In this document: positions 51,926 to 60,390 of the stretch, one piece after another
How the letters are laid out: each line of letters begins with the position of its first letter
How positions within the stretch are numbered: position 1 is the first letter of the stretch
NCBI RefSeq assembly: GCF_020171805.1
Contig: NZ_JAIVAF010000003.1
Span: forward strand, 1,054,001 to 1,118,000
Direction of reading: 5' to 3'
From: Guptibacillus algicola
GTDB taxonomy: Bacteria > Bacillota > Bacilli > Bacillales > Guptibacillaceae
Length of the DNA: 64,000 bases
The notes under the pieces: model-generated
Database searches by the model: none
What the model was told of the DNA's origin: nothing
What the model saw: only the letters and a program-made list of their open reading frames with translations
Translations under genes and position numbers: made by a program

Positions 51926-53374
51926 TTGAAACGTTATCAACTATATATAAACGGTGAATTTACAAATAGTAACAGTGAAGAAACGCTCGATGTGATCAAT
52001 CCAGCTACTGAACAACCAATTTCACAAATACAATTAGGTGATGAAAAGGATATTGAGCGAGCGATTTCTGCTGCAAAAGCTTCACAATCTGATTGGGAAG
52101 CCAAAACATCAATAGAACGTGCAGATTACTTATACAAGATTGCAGATAACATAGAAGAGAAAAAGCAGTCTTTTATTTCTATGCTTACTGAGGAAAATGG
52201 GAAAACGGTTGATGCTTCAAAAGCTGAAGTAGAGCTAACAATCGATTATTTTAGATACATGGCAGGATGGGCAAGACGTTATGAGGGCGAAGTTCTTCCT
52301 AGCGATCGTCCTAACGAAAACATCATGGTATTCAAAAAACCGATCGGTGTTGTTGGTGGAATTGTACCTTGGAATTTCCCAATGTTTATATTCGCAAGAA
52401 AAGTAGCTCCTGCGTTTGTAACAGGATGTCCAATCATTATTAAACCAAGTCAGTATACGCCGAACACGGCATGTGAACTTGCTTCGATCATTCACCAAGC
52501 CCGCGTACCTAAAGGTGTATTCAACCTTGTAACTGGTAAAGGTTCTGATATTGGTAATCCATTAGCATCATCCCCTGATGTAGCGATGATTAGCTTGACA
52601 GGAAGTCATCCAGCAGGCTCTAAGGTAATGGAAGCTGCAGCCAAAAACATTACTAAAGTTAACCTTGAGCTTGGAGGTAAGGCTCCAGCAATCGTTACGA
52701 AACATGCGAATGTAGACCTTGCAGTAGAGAAGATTACAACATCGAGAATAACGAATAACGGGCAAGCTTGTACAAATGCAGAAAGAGTGTATGTCCATGA
52801 AGACATCGCAGAGGAATTCATTCAGAAAATCACTCAATCCTTCCAAGATACGAAAGTTGGAGATTCGTTGAATGAAGAAGGATGCGATATTGGACCACTT
52901 GTAAATAAAGAACAGCTTGAATCAGTTGAAGAGATGGTAAACAACGCCATTGAAGCTGGCGCTGTAGTTAAAACAGGTGGCAAACGAATCGAACGTGACA
53001 AAGGATTTTATTTTGAACCAACTGTCTTAACTGATGTATCTCAAGATATGGAGATTATACAAGAAGAAATCTTTGGTCCAGTTCTTCCAATCGTTACTTA
53101 CAGTGACTTCGATAAAGTATTGGAAGCAGCGAACGACACTCGTTATGGTCTTTCATCTTCGATCTTCAGTGATAACATTCATGAAGTAATGAGAGCATCA
53201 AATGAACTTAAGTACGGTGAAACATATGTGAACCGAGAGAATTTTGAAGCTGTTCAAGGCTTCCATGCAGGCATGGGTCAATCAGGTATTGGTGGCGCTG
53301 ATGGTAAGCACGGCTTGAACGAATACCTGAAAACACATGTTATTTACATGGAATACGACCAGAATATTAAGTAA
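51926..53374 (+). CDS. aldA: Aldehyde dehydrogenase, AldA (lactaldehyde/glycolaldehyde) type
   Basis: 482 residues. NAD-dependent oxidation of small aldehydes to acids. VPWNFPMFIFARK, the NAD-binding SLTGSHPAGSKVME, the catalytic Glu in LELGGKAP (about 250) and Cys in NNGQACTNAERV (about 284). The C-terminal NRENFEAVQGFHAGMGQSG and GGADGKHGLNEYL are the same as in E. coli AldA. TTG 51926 follows a perfect TAGGAGGT. Monocistronic; ends in a terminator. Confidence 0.88.
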   Translation: MKRYQLYINGEFTNSNSEETLDVINPATEQPISQIQLGDEKDIERAISAAKASQSDWEAKTSIERADYLYKIADNIEEKKQSFISMLTEENGKTVDASKAEVELTIDYFRYMAGWARRYEGEVLPSDRPNENIMVFKKPIGVVGGIVPWNFPMFIFARKVAPAFVTGCPIIIKPSQYTPNTACELASIIHQARVPKGVFNLVTGKGSDIGNPLASSPDVAMISLTGSHPAGSKVMEAAAKNITKVNLELGGKAPAIVTKHANVDLAVEKITTSRITNNGQACTNAERVYVHEDIAEEFIQKITQSFQDTKVGDSLNEEGCDIGPLVNKEQLESVEEMVNNAIEAGAVVKTGGKRIERDKGFYFEPTVLTDVSQDMEIIQEEIFGPVLPIVTYSDFDKVLEAANDTRYGLSSSIFSDNIHEVMRASNELKYGETYVNRENFEAVQGFHAGMGQSGIGGADGKHGLNEYLKTHVIYMEYDQNIK

Positions 53375-53380
53375 CTACAA

Positions 53381-53405
53381 ACCGGAGGTCAACTCCGGTT
53401 TTCTT
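53381..53405 (+). terminator. Terminator after aldA
   Basis: AACCGGAG and CTCCGGTT pair around a five-base loop, followed by TTCTTC. Confidence 0.8.
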
Positions 53406-53487
53406 CTGTTTTCTTAAATCATTTGAAGGATGGACGAGCCAGAGCTTATAATGAAGAAGTAAAGTCAATTATGAAAAGAGGTAGAAT

Positions 53488-54603
53488 ATGATAGATTCTC
53501 GAATTAAGAAGTTAGCAGAAAATCTTGTTCACTATTCAACAAGAATTGAAAAAGGTGAACATGTACTGATCGAAGCATTTAATGTTGACAACTCACTCGT
53601 TAGAAGTCTGATAAAAGAGGTACATAAAGTAGGGGGTTTCCCACATGTGAACCTTCGTGATAATCAAGTTATCCGAGACTTATTGCTTGAAGCAACTGAA
53701 GAGCAAATCGAAGCTTGGACTGAAAATGACCTTCGCCAGATGGAACGTATGGATGCATATATAGGCATACGTGGTGCAGAAAACATCAATGAATTTGCTG
53801 ATGTACCAGAAGCGAAATTGGCGTTGTTCAATCAGATCTATAAAACGAAAGTCCACAGTAACCAGCGTGTGAAGCATACGAAATGGGTCGTGATGAGGTA
53901 TCCTAATCCTGCTATGGCACAACTTTCAAGTATGAGTACCGAAGCTTTTGAAGATTATTATTTCGACGTATGCACGATGGATTACGCGAAAATGAATGAA
54001 GCGATGGATGCACTTGTAGATAGAATGAACCGTGCAGATGCTGTTAGAATCGTTTCTCCCGACACAAACTTGAGCTTTTCGATCAAGGATATCCCTGCAG
54101 TTAAATGTGCAGGTGAATTAAATATTCCTGATGGAGAAGTCTTTACAGCTCCTGTTGTTGATAGCGTGGATGGTGTGATTACTTACAATACACCTTCACC
54201 TTATAATGGCTTTGTCTTTGAGAATGTTCAGCTTACATTCGAAAATGGAAAAATCATCGATGCCACTGCGAATGATACAGAGCGCTTGAATAGTGTACTT
54301 GATACGGACGAAGGGGCAAGATTTATTGGAGAATTTGCAATTGGCGTTAACCCATATATAAGGGAACCAATGAAAGATATCTTGTTCGATGAAAAAATCG
54401 ATGGATCGTTCCATTTCACTCCAGGTCAATCTTACGACGAAGCACCTAATGGTAATAATTCAGCTGTTCACTGGGACATGGTATTGATCCAAAGACCAGA
54501 GTACGGCGGAGGAGAAATTTGGTTCGATGACGAGTTGATTCGAAAAGATGGAAGGTTTGTACCGGAGTATCTTGAAGGTTTAAATCCTGAGAATTTAAAA
54601 TAA
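53488..54603 (+). CDS. M29 aminopeptidase (AmpS/T type)
   Basis: 371 residues of the thermophilic metallo-aminopeptidase family. The metal-binding region is in CAGELNIPDGEVFTAP (about 210-225), with a later conserved glutamate in RFIGEFAIGVNP and His residues in DGSFHFTPGQSY and NSAVHWDMV. It removes N-terminal residues from peptides in the cytoplasm. GAAAAGAGG precedes ATG 53488. A TATAAT at 53447-53452 with TTGAAG 18 bp upstream is a likely promoter. Confidence 0.88.
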   Translation: MIDSRIKKLAENLVHYSTRIEKGEHVLIEAFNVDNSLVRSLIKEVHKVGGFPHVNLRDNQVIRDLLLEATEEQIEAWTENDLRQMERMDAYIGIRGAENINEFADVPEAKLALFNQIYKTKVHSNQRVKHTKWVVMRYPNPAMAQLSSMSTEAFEDYYFDVCTMDYAKMNEAMDALVDRMNRADAVRIVSPDTNLSFSIKDIPAVKCAGELNIPDGEVFTAPVVDSVDGVITYNTPSPYNGFVFENVQLTFENGKIIDATANDTERLNSVLDTDEGARFIGEFAIGVNPYIREPMKDILFDEKIDGSFHFTPGQSYDEAPNGNNSAVHWDMVLIQRPEYGGGEIWFDDELIRKDGRFVPEYLEGLNPENLK

Positions 54604-54612
54604 TTAAAAGGG

Positions 54613-54636
54613 GCGCATCTACGGATGCGCTTTTTT
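54613..54636 (+). terminator. Terminator after the aminopeptidase gene
   Basis: GCGCATC and GATGCGC pair around a four-base loop, followed by T6. Confidence 0.9.
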
Positions 54637-54711
54637 ACGTACAAATGACCAATCACATTCCTCGAGGTTTGAATATAAATAAAGAAAACTACTTAAGAGG
54701 AAGTGCCTTTC

Positions 54712-54918
54712 ATGGAAATACATTGTGATGGATGTACAAAGGAGATGAGGGACTGGGAAACCATTCATATGGTGAAATTCGACAAGTGGTATGTTGGTCA
54801 TTTTAATTGCTTGTTGAATTTGAAGAAGAAACTTAATTTAAACAGACCTATTAAATGGGATAAATTAGAAGGTACCAAAGATAATCAAAAAGGAACGGAT
54901 GGCAAAACGCAATCGTAA
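54712..54918 (+). CDS. Small hypothetical protein with a CxxC
   Basis: 68 residues. MEIHCDGCTKEM has a Cys pair three residues apart, and a further Cys lies at HFNCLLNLKKKL; this could bind a metal but one knuckle only is visible. The second half is Lys-rich. ATG 54712 is about nine bases from AAGAGGAAG. Function unknown. Confidence 0.5.
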   Translation: MEIHCDGCTKEMRDWETIHMVKFDKWYVGHFNCLLNLKKKLNLNRPIKWDKLEGTKDNQKGTDGKTQS

Positions 54919-55012
54919 TCATTGCGTTGATCCTAGAATAAACAAAAATCTAACCAATTTTGTATAAACAATTACGGCATGCGAACAAATTTATTATGAA
55001 ACCTAATACGTT

Positions 55013-55048
55013 ATGAAGCTGTCGGTGAATTTCGACAGCTTCATTTTG
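55013..55048. terminator. Terminator downstream of the Crp/Fnr gene
   Basis: ATGAAGCTGTCG and CGACAGCTTCAT are perfectly complementary around an eight-base loop, with short T-runs on the plus side and A-runs nearby. Confidence 0.7.
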
Positions 55049-55059
55049 TAGCGGGTACA

Positions 55060-55749
55060 TTAATCACTTTTTTTAGCTAAAAATTCATTTGCTTTCTCTG
55101 CATGTATAGCGAATATTAGCGGATTTTTCTTTATGTAACCAGCTTTCTTCAATTCTCCTATCGTAGCACTAACCGTCTCTCTTGTAGAACCGATCATTGT
55201 TGCAATGTCATAATGCGTCACCTTTATTTCGATCGTTTGCCATTCGTTCTTTCGTTTCCCAAATTTCTCACTCAGTTTTAATAGTAACGAGAGCACACGA
55301 TACTTTACACTTCTAAGCGCAATATGTTCACTCATCTCATATACTTCCCTTAAGCGAGCAGATAGAATTTCAATAAACTTAATGGCAAGCTTAGGATTCT
55401 CTGACAGTAGTGTTTCAAATTGTTCTTTTCCGATAATACATAAATAAACATCAGACATTGCCTCAACATAAACCGAATCATCACTCAGCGAGAAGCTTGT
55501 GGTTTCTCCAAAGATGTTTCCGTCACCAAGAATATCAACAGTTAACTGTTTCCCACTATCATTTGAGCGATATAAGCGCACATTTCCTTGTTTTAAAAGA
55601 AATAAAGCTTTCATTGGTTTAGTTGGACCAACTATGATCGTCCCTTTTTTTACGGGCTTCATATCGCTTACTCGATCAATTTGCATTAAATCATTCATTT
55701 CCAGCTCATCAAATAAATTTATTTGGGAGAGCATCGTCATTTTGTCCAT
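55060..55749 (-). CDS. Crp/Fnr family transcription regulator
   Basis: 229 residues. N-terminal cyclic-nucleotide-binding beta barrel (about 10-125; GDGNIFGETTSFSLSDDSVYVEA), a dimer helix, and a C-terminal winged helix with recognition helix THYDIATMIGSTRETVSATIGELKK. There is no cysteine cluster at either end, so not an iron-sulphur oxygen sensor; the ligand is unknown. AAGGTGATTGA precedes ATG 55749. Divergent from the glutaredoxin-like gene, a common arrangement for a regulator and target. Confidence 0.88.
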   Translation of the reverse strand: MDKMTMLSQINLFDELEMNDLMQIDRVSDMKPVKKGTIIVGPTKPMKALFLLKQGNVRLYRSNDSGKQLTVDILGDGNIFGETTSFSLSDDSVYVEAMSDVYLCIIGKEQFETLLSENPKLAIKFIEILSARLREVYEMSEHIALRSVKYRVLSLLLKLSEKFGKRKNEWQTIEIKVTHYDIATMIGSTRETVSATIGELKKAGYIKKNPLIFAIHAEKANEFLAKKSD

Positions 55750-55863
55750 TCAATCACCTTCTATTCTTTGGAAATCACGTATATCTCCTCCTGTAAGATA
55801 GCTTACATTATACTCATAATCAAATCCGTTATACTAAAGATGTTAGGAGGTAACTAGTCTAAC

Positions 55864-56082
55864 ATGGAACATATTCGATTATACACGATTACCAGTTGTA
55901 TGGAATGTGAAAAAGCCAAGCGATTGTTACAGCAGGAAGGTATTGATTTCTACGAAATAAATGTGTTTGTACATCCAGAAAGACAAGAAGATCTCTTTAA
56001 ATATGCTGGTGAATTTCTCGTCCCACTCCTCGTTTATAACGATAAAGTTTGTCCAAAAGAGAGCATCTTAAATGCCAATTAA
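55864..56082 (+). CDS. Glutaredoxin-like protein
   Basis: 72 residues: IRLYTITSCMECEKAKRLL places an active CxxC (CMEC) after the first strand, and GEFLVPLLVYND contains the cis-Pro that follows. Reduces disulphides or serves as a specific thiol donor; substrates unknown. TTAGGAGGTAACT is upstream at long spacing (about 13 bases). Divergent from the Crp/Fnr gene and followed by the GDSL esterase gene. Confidence 0.75.
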   Translation: MEHIRLYTITSCMECEKAKRLLQQEGIDFYEINVFVHPERQEDLFKYAGEFLVPLLVYNDKVCPKESILNAN

Positions 56083-56148
56083 TTCGGCTATGAACTTTTC
56101 TTTCATGCGATGAATATAGTAAATCATCCTTTGGATTGAGGTGATGAT

Positions 56149-56772
56149 TTGTCGCATACTATGCATACTTATTCAGCTATCGGAGATTCTCTTACGTTAG
56201 GCACAGGGACGATTCTTTTTTCACCTACATTTCCAGATTATTATCGTACGGGTATTGAGCAAACAGTGGGGAAGAGAGTTAACTTACAGAAATATGCAAG
56301 AAACGGTGCCACTACAGGTGACGTTAGAAGTTGGCTAGAACAGTCACTCCCCATAGCATTAGGTGATATTATTACGATTACAGCAGGTGGAAATGATTTA
56401 ATAGACGCAGCGGAAGAGTTCGCATTAACCAATAATGAAGCTGCCCTACAAGAGGCATTAATGTCATCCTGTAGTAATATGAAGTGGATTGTAGAATATT
56501 TAGTAAAAATAGCGAACGAAAAACCTCAGATGATTCGTTTCGTAAACTTGTATAATCCTTATCCGGACCTTCATTTTGCAGAAGAATGGATAAAAAAATT
56601 CAACAAAAATCTCATATCTTGTACGAAAAATGAGGACGTTGAAGTAGCGGATGTTTTTAATTTATTTAAGGGGAGAGAAGGGTGTCTATTATCGTTCGAT
56701 GGGATCCACCCTAACGAATGCGGTCAGTTCTTGATTGCGGAAGCTTTGATTAAAACTGGGGTTTGTTTATAA
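56149..56772 (+). CDS. SGNH/GDSL-family hydrolase
   Basis: 207 residues with the four SGNH blocks: AIGDSLTLGTG (Ser about 14), ARNGATTGDV (Gly), ITAGGNDLIDAA (Asn) and FDGIHPNECGQF (Asp/His). An esterase or lipase-like enzyme; no clear signal peptide, so probably cytoplasmic, like YpmR-related proteins without the anchor. TTG 56149 follows GAGGTGATGA. Substrate unknown. Confidence 0.82.
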   Translation: MSHTMHTYSAIGDSLTLGTGTILFSPTFPDYYRTGIEQTVGKRVNLQKYARNGATTGDVRSWLEQSLPIALGDIITITAGGNDLIDAAEEFALTNNEAALQEALMSSCSNMKWIVEYLVKIANEKPQMIRFVNLYNPYPDLHFAEEWIKKFNKNLISCTKNEDVEVADVFNLFKGREGCLLSFDGIHPNECGQFLIAEALIKTGVCL

Positions 56773-56865
56773 ACAAAATCATAAATCAAGCAATCTCAAA
56801 TACAGACAATGCTTTTAAAGTAAGATATACTAACTCCATAGTAATAAGTAAAGGGGAAGATTTTT

Positions 56866-57180
56866 GTGAAACAGATAGAATCAAAACAAACGTACGATTC
56901 ATTAATTAATGACTCTCAAGTAACAATATTAAAATATGAAGCCAATTGGTGCCCTGATTGTAAACGTCTTGATTTATTCATTGAAGATATTATGAATGAA
57001 CATAGCGATAAAAATTGGGCGCAAATCGATATCGAACAATTTCCTGAAATTACAGAGGAAAACGAAGTAATGGGAATCCCTAGTTTGCTCGTCTACAAAA
57101 ACGGCGAAAAAGTGGGTCACCTTCACAGTGCCAACACAAAGAATCCAGATCAAGTGAAAGAATATCTTTCTGACTTTTAA
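56866..57180 (+). CDS. Thioredoxin-family protein
   Basis: 104 residues with active-site ANWCPDCKRL (CPDC instead of CGPC) and GIPSLLVYKNGEKVG (cis-Pro) in a typical thioredoxin fold. The CPDC pair should change the redox potential. AAAGGGGAAG precedes GTG 56866. One of three small thiol proteins in 3 kb, all near the Crp/Fnr gene. Confidence 0.85.
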   Translation: MKQIESKQTYDSLINDSQVTILKYEANWCPDCKRLDLFIEDIMNEHSDKNWAQIDIEQFPEITEENEVMGIPSLLVYKNGEKVGHLHSANTKNPDQVKEYLSDF

Positions 57181-57194
57181 AAGCTTTTAATCGT

Positions 57195-57230
57195 AACTAG
57201 TCTGCCAGGATGAATGATGGCAGACTAGTT
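57195..57230. terminator. Bidirectional terminator
   Basis: AACTAGTCTGCCA and TGGCAGACTAGTT form a perfect 13-bp stem with a ten-base loop between convergent genes. Confidence 0.9.
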
Positions 57231-57461
57231 TTAGTTTTTCGTTAATATATACTCTATCGTCCCATCAGTTAGTGAATGAACATGGGAAATCTTATAGCCG
57301 ATACTTAAGTATGTCGATAACGTCTCACTACATAATTGATTTACAGGCTCAGTTGGTGCGTTAAGACTTGAATAAAAACCTACGACTTGGTTAGTGGGGT
57401 TACACCTTAACAATATGACATGAGTACCTTGCCAGGCAGAACCGATTTGATTTCTTTCCAC
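57231..57461 (-). CDS. Small hypothetical protein
   Basis: 76 residues starting at GTG 57461, with AAGGAGGAAAAG upstream. Two Cys (LLRCNPTN, NQLCSET). The text GYKISHVHSLTDGTIEYILTKN at the end suggests an alpha/beta fold of short strands (here split: GYKISHVHSL and IEYILTKN). Unrecognised. Confidence 0.55.
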   Translation of the reverse strand: MERNQIGSAWQGTHVILLRCNPTNQVVGFYSSLNAPTEPVNQLCSETLSTYLSIGYKISHVHSLTDGTIEYILTKN

Positions 57462-57554
57462 GGCTTTTCCTCCTTGATCACACGAGTTCGGGCAAAATTC
57501 TACATGATTAGTTTATGATATGAGGAATAAAACGTTAGAGATTCTATAAAATAT

Positions 57555-57583
57555 TTTGAATTTTTACTAAAATATAGTATAAT
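57555..57583 (+). promoter_or_regulatory. SigA-type promoter of the riboswitch-sinI transcript
   Basis: TTTGAA (57555-57560), 17 bp, TATAAT (57578-57583), about 95 bases before the aptamer. Confidence 0.6.
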
Positions 57584-57678
57584 TGGTTAAACTATTAAAA
57601 TTTCTCATCATTTAGTCCCGGTTACTTATGTTTAGCAGTGTGGTTTTGTATCATTTTGGTATGTGTCTGTTCATACTC

Positions 57679-57770
57679 TCCAGAAAAAGGCAAACCATTC
57701 TAAAGGATGGGACGCAAAGACACAGGTCTAATGTTGACAATGTTCAACGATGACGGCTGGTTCTCCTGGA
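57679..57770 (+). ncRNA. c-di-GMP-I (GEMM-I) riboswitch aptamer
   Basis: Conserved core in order: AAAAAGGCAAACC (57684-57696), P2 hairpin CCATTC/GGATGG with a TAAA loop, GGGACGCAAAGACACAGGTC, the TAA, a P3-tip hairpin GTTGA/TCAAC, and ATGACGGCTGGTT. TCCAG (57679-57683) and CTGGA (57766-57770) can close the domain. These are the invariant pieces of the GEMM-I class. The ribosome site of the next gene lies 11 bases further on. Confidence 0.9.
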
Positions 57771-57796
57771 AATATCCAAAGGAGGAGAGGGTGGCC

Positions 57797-57958
57797 ATGA
57801 TAAAAACAAGGCCAGAACAAACACTTGATCAAGAGTGGGTAATACTGATCAATATTGCAAGAGAGATGGGGCTGAATAAAGAAGAAATTCGGGCATTTCT
57901 CGAACTTAAAAAAACCATTACACCTATGAGTAAACTTAAACGAGGAGCTATCGACTGA
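57797..57958 (+). CDS. SinI-domain anti-repressor
   Basis: 53 residues. LDQEWVILINIAREMGLNKE followed by EIRAFLELKK is the SinI dimerisation/SinR-binding helix pair (B. subtilis SinI has DQEWVELMVEAKEA..SPEEIRKYL). SinI binds SinR and frees biofilm matrix operons. The C-terminus is short and basic. ATG 57797 has GGAGGAGAGG at ideal spacing; a longer frame to 57707 lies in the riboswitch and is rejected. No sinR is in the window. Leader control by c-di-GMP is inferred from the aptamer. Confidence 0.82.
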   Translation: MIKTRPEQTLDQEWVILINIAREMGLNKEEIRAFLELKKTITPMSKLKRGAID

Positions 57959-57968
57959 TAGCTCTTTT
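57945..57968 (+). terminator. Terminator overlapping the sinI-like stop codon
   Basis: GAGCTATC and GATAGCTC pair around GACT, followed by TTTTATT; the TGA stop sits in the loop and 3' arm. Confidence 0.85.
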
Positions 57969-58055
57969 ATTCTTATTTATTGTTAAATAGTAACCTTTTG
58001 AGTAAACGATCAAAAAAAAGGTTATGATAGGAAAGGATGATACTAGAGTTTGTGC

Positions 58056-58085
58056 TTGACTTTCAGTAAAACTTTTTTGTATCAT
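58056..58085 (+). promoter_or_regulatory. glyS promoter
   Basis: TTGACT (58056-58061), 18 bp, TATCAT (58080-58085), about 30 bases before the T-box. Confidence 0.55.
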
Positions 58086-58109
58086 ATGTGATATCAATTA
58101 CATATATAA

Positions 58110-58320
58110 GCTAACAACTGTGAAGGACAGATAGTAGCTAGAGTACCCTTTATATAGAGATTCGGGGATGGTGGAAGCCCGAAAAAGGTCTAGTGAAACG
58201 GCGGTCTGGAGTTGATACCGTAAAGTGGATGTGCTTTTCTGCATCAACTGGGGTGGAACCGCGGGTGCATACGCTCTCGTCCCCGGACAATTCGTTGTCC
58301 GAGGGCGGGGGCTTTTTATG
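58110..58320 (+). ncRNA. Glycine T-box leader
   Basis: AGTAGC..AGAGTA stem I region, apical GGGATGGTGGAAGCCC, a GGC glycine specifier candidate at 58200-58202 (AACGGCGGTC), and the T-box TGGAACCGCG at 58254-58263, followed by a strong terminator (58281-58317). Uncharged tRNA-Gly would pair with the specifier and the T-box bulge to stabilise the antiterminator and allow glyS expression. Confidence 0.92.
58281..58317 (+). terminator. T-box regulated terminator
   Basis: CCCCGGACAA and TTGTCCGAGGG..GGGGGC pair around TTCG, followed by T5. Confidence 0.9.
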
Positions 58321-58351
58321 TTGTTAGAGAATTTTAAAAGGAGAGATACAA

Positions 58352-59734
58352 ATGAGTATTTCAATGGATCAAATTGTTGCAATTTCAAAGCACAGAGGTT
58401 TTATTTTCGCTGGTTCTGATATTTACGGTGGCCTTGCGAACACGTGGGATTACGGTCCTCTTGGTGTAGAACTGAAGAATAATATCAAAGCAGCATGGTG
58501 GAAGAAATTTGTTCAGGAGTCTCCTCATAATAGCGGTCTTGATGCTGCAATTTTGATGAATCCAAAGACATGGGTAGCTTCTGGTCACCTTGGTAACTTC
58601 AATGATCCTTTAATCGATTGTAAAAGCTGTAAGACACGTCATCGTGCTGATAAGCTAATTGAAGATGCACTTTCAGAAGAAGGCAACGAAATGATTGCTG
58701 ATGGTCTCTCATTCGAAGAAATGGAGCGTTTAATCGAAAATCACAATATTAAATGTCCAGAGTGTGATAGTCAGGACTTTACGGAGATCCGTCAATTTGA
58801 TCTTATGTTTAAAACGCAACAAGGTGTAACAACATCAAGTACAAGTGATATTTACCTTCGTCCTGAAACAGCACAAGGTATTTTCGTTAACTTTAAAAAT
58901 GTTCAGCGTTCTATGCGTAAAAAAGTACCTTTTGGTATCGCTCAAGTCGGAAAAAGTTTCCGAAATGAAATTACACCAGGTAACTTTACGTTCCGTACAC
59001 GTGAATTTGAACAGATGGAATTGGAATTCTTCTGTAAACCAGGTGACGAGCTTGAATGGCATCAGTATTGGAAAGACTTCTGTAAGAACTGGCTATTGAA
59101 CCTCGGGGTTGATCAAGACAGTATCCGTCTTCGTGAGCATGCTGAAGATGAGCTATCTCATTATAGTAATGCTACGACAGATATCGAATACAAATTCCCG
59201 TTTGGTTGGGGTGAGCTATGGGGAGTTGCATCTAGAACAGATTATGACCTTAAGAAGCATATGGAACATTCGAATGAAGACTTTACGTACCATGATCAAC
59301 AAACTGGAGAACGCTACGTGCCTTATTGCATTGAACCTTCTCTTGGAGCGGATCGTGTGACGCTAGCATTCTTAATCGAAGCTTATGAAGAGCAAGAGCT
59401 AGAAGACGGTTCATCAAGAAGCGTGATGCACTTCCATCCAGCTCTAGCACCATTTAAAGCAGCAGTACTTCCTCTTTCAAAGAAATTATCTGATGAAGCT
59501 AGAGAAGTGCACGCTGAACTTTCGAAATACTTCATGGTTGATTATGATGAAGCAGGTTCAATCGGAAAACGTTACCGCAGAAATGACGAAATCGGAACAC
59601 CTTTCGCGATTACATTCGATTTTGATTCTCTAGAAGATAAGCAGGTAACTGTTCGAGATCGTGATACGATGGAACAACAAAGAATGCCAATTTCAGAACT
59701 TAAGAATTTCTTGGAAGAAAAAACACAGTTTTAA
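58352..59734 (+). CDS. glyS: Glycyl-tRNA synthetase, single-chain (alpha2) type
   Basis: 460 residues, class II synthetase of the dimeric eukaryote-like type, not the alpha2beta2 glyQ-glyS type of B. subtilis. [20 protein letters not shown] at the start; motif 2 [21 protein letters not shown]; motif 3 in [11 protein letters not shown]-terminal anticodon-binding domain from about residue 360 ([15 protein letters not shown]). A zinc-type insert with CKSCKTR and CPEC is visible. ATG 58352 has AAAAGGAGAG upstream. Confidence 0.96.
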   Translation: MSISMDQIVAISKHRGFIFAGSDIYGGLANTWDYGPLGVELKNNIKAAWWKKFVQESPHNSGLDAAILMNPKTWVASGHLGNFNDPLIDCKSCKTRHRADKLIEDALSEEGNEMIADGLSFEEMERLIENHNIKCPECDSQDFTEIRQFDLMFKTQQGVTTSSTSDIYLRPETAQGIFVNFKNVQRSMRKKVPFGIAQVGKSFRNEITPGNFTFRTREFEQMELEFFCKPGDELEWHQYWKDFCKNWLLNLGVDQDSIRLREHAEDELSHYSNATTDIEYKFPFGWGELWGVASRTDYDLKKHMEHSNEDFTYHDQQTGERYVPYCIEPSLGADRVTLAFLIEAYEEQELEDGSSRSVMHFHPALAPFKAAVLPLSKKLSDEAREVHAELSKYFMVDYDEAGSIGKRYRRNDEIGTPFAITFDFDSLEDKQVTVRDRDTMEQQRMPISELKNFLEEKTQF

Positions 59735-59740
59735 AGAGAT

Positions 59741-59764
59741 AGCCGCTCGAACGAGCGGCTTTTA
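59741..59764 (+). terminator. Terminator after glyS
   Basis: AGCCGCTCG and CGAGCGGCT pair around two bases (AA), followed by TTTTATT. Confidence 0.85.
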
Positions 59765-59787
59765 TTTAGGAATAAAGAGGTGGAATA

Positions 59788-60354
59788 ATGAGAATATTAT
59801 GGGACTTTGACGGGACGCTATTCGATACGTATCCAGCTTTTATCAAAGTTATGAAACATTTTGTTCCGGATCATATAACTGACGAGGAGATCCTTGCAGC
59901 ATTAAAAGTATCATTTCGACATGCGACAAAGGTATTTGGGTTAACAATGAGCCAAGTTGAAGAGTTTAGGCGACTAGATAATGAACTTTCCCCTGACATG
60001 AAGCCCCCTTTTAATGGAGTCAAAGATATTCTCGAGAAATCTGATCTCAATGTGATCATGACACACAAGCCTCGTGAAGAAGTGATGACAATTCTTCGTT
60101 ATTTTGATATGGAACATTACTTTACTGATCTTGTGGCTGGGGATGACGGATATCCTAGAAAGCCAGATGCGACATCCTACCGATACTTGCATAATAAGCA
60201 CCATTTAGACCTTGCAGTTGGGGATCGATTACTAGATATTATTCCAGCGAAAGAAGTTGGAATGAAAACGTGTCTCTTTCAAAACAAGTCACATGGAGCA
60301 GATCTGTATGTGCAACATTATCCACAGCTCAAGAATTTACTTTGGTCCAATTAG
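59788..60354 (+). CDS. HAD-superfamily hydrolase (phosphatase)
   Basis: 188 residues with motif I WDFDGTLFDTYP (nucleophile Asp 7), motif II as IMTHKPREEV, motif III Lys in RKPDATSYRYL, and motif IV VGDRLLDI. The cap is a small helical insert (about 15-80), as in phosphoglycolate-phosphatase-like HAD-IA enzymes. Substrate unknown. AAAGAGGTGG precedes ATG 59788. The MFS gene follows in the same direction after 36 bp. Confidence 0.82.
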   Translation: MRILWDFDGTLFDTYPAFIKVMKHFVPDHITDEEILAALKVSFRHATKVFGLTMSQVEEFRRLDNELSPDMKPPFNGVKDILEKSDLNVIMTHKPREEVMTILRYFDMEHYFTDLVAGDDGYPRKPDATSYRYLHNKHHLDLAVGDRLLDIIPAKEVGMKTCLFQNKSHGADLYVQHYPQLKNLLWSN

Positions 60355-60390
60355 TGTAATATCAAATACGGTTTGAGGGAGTTTTCCATA

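Noticed and set aside
57707-57796. N-terminal extension of the SinI-like frame from ATG 57707
   Set aside because: These bases are the core of the c-di-GMP-I riboswitch, and ATG 57797 has a far better ribosome site.
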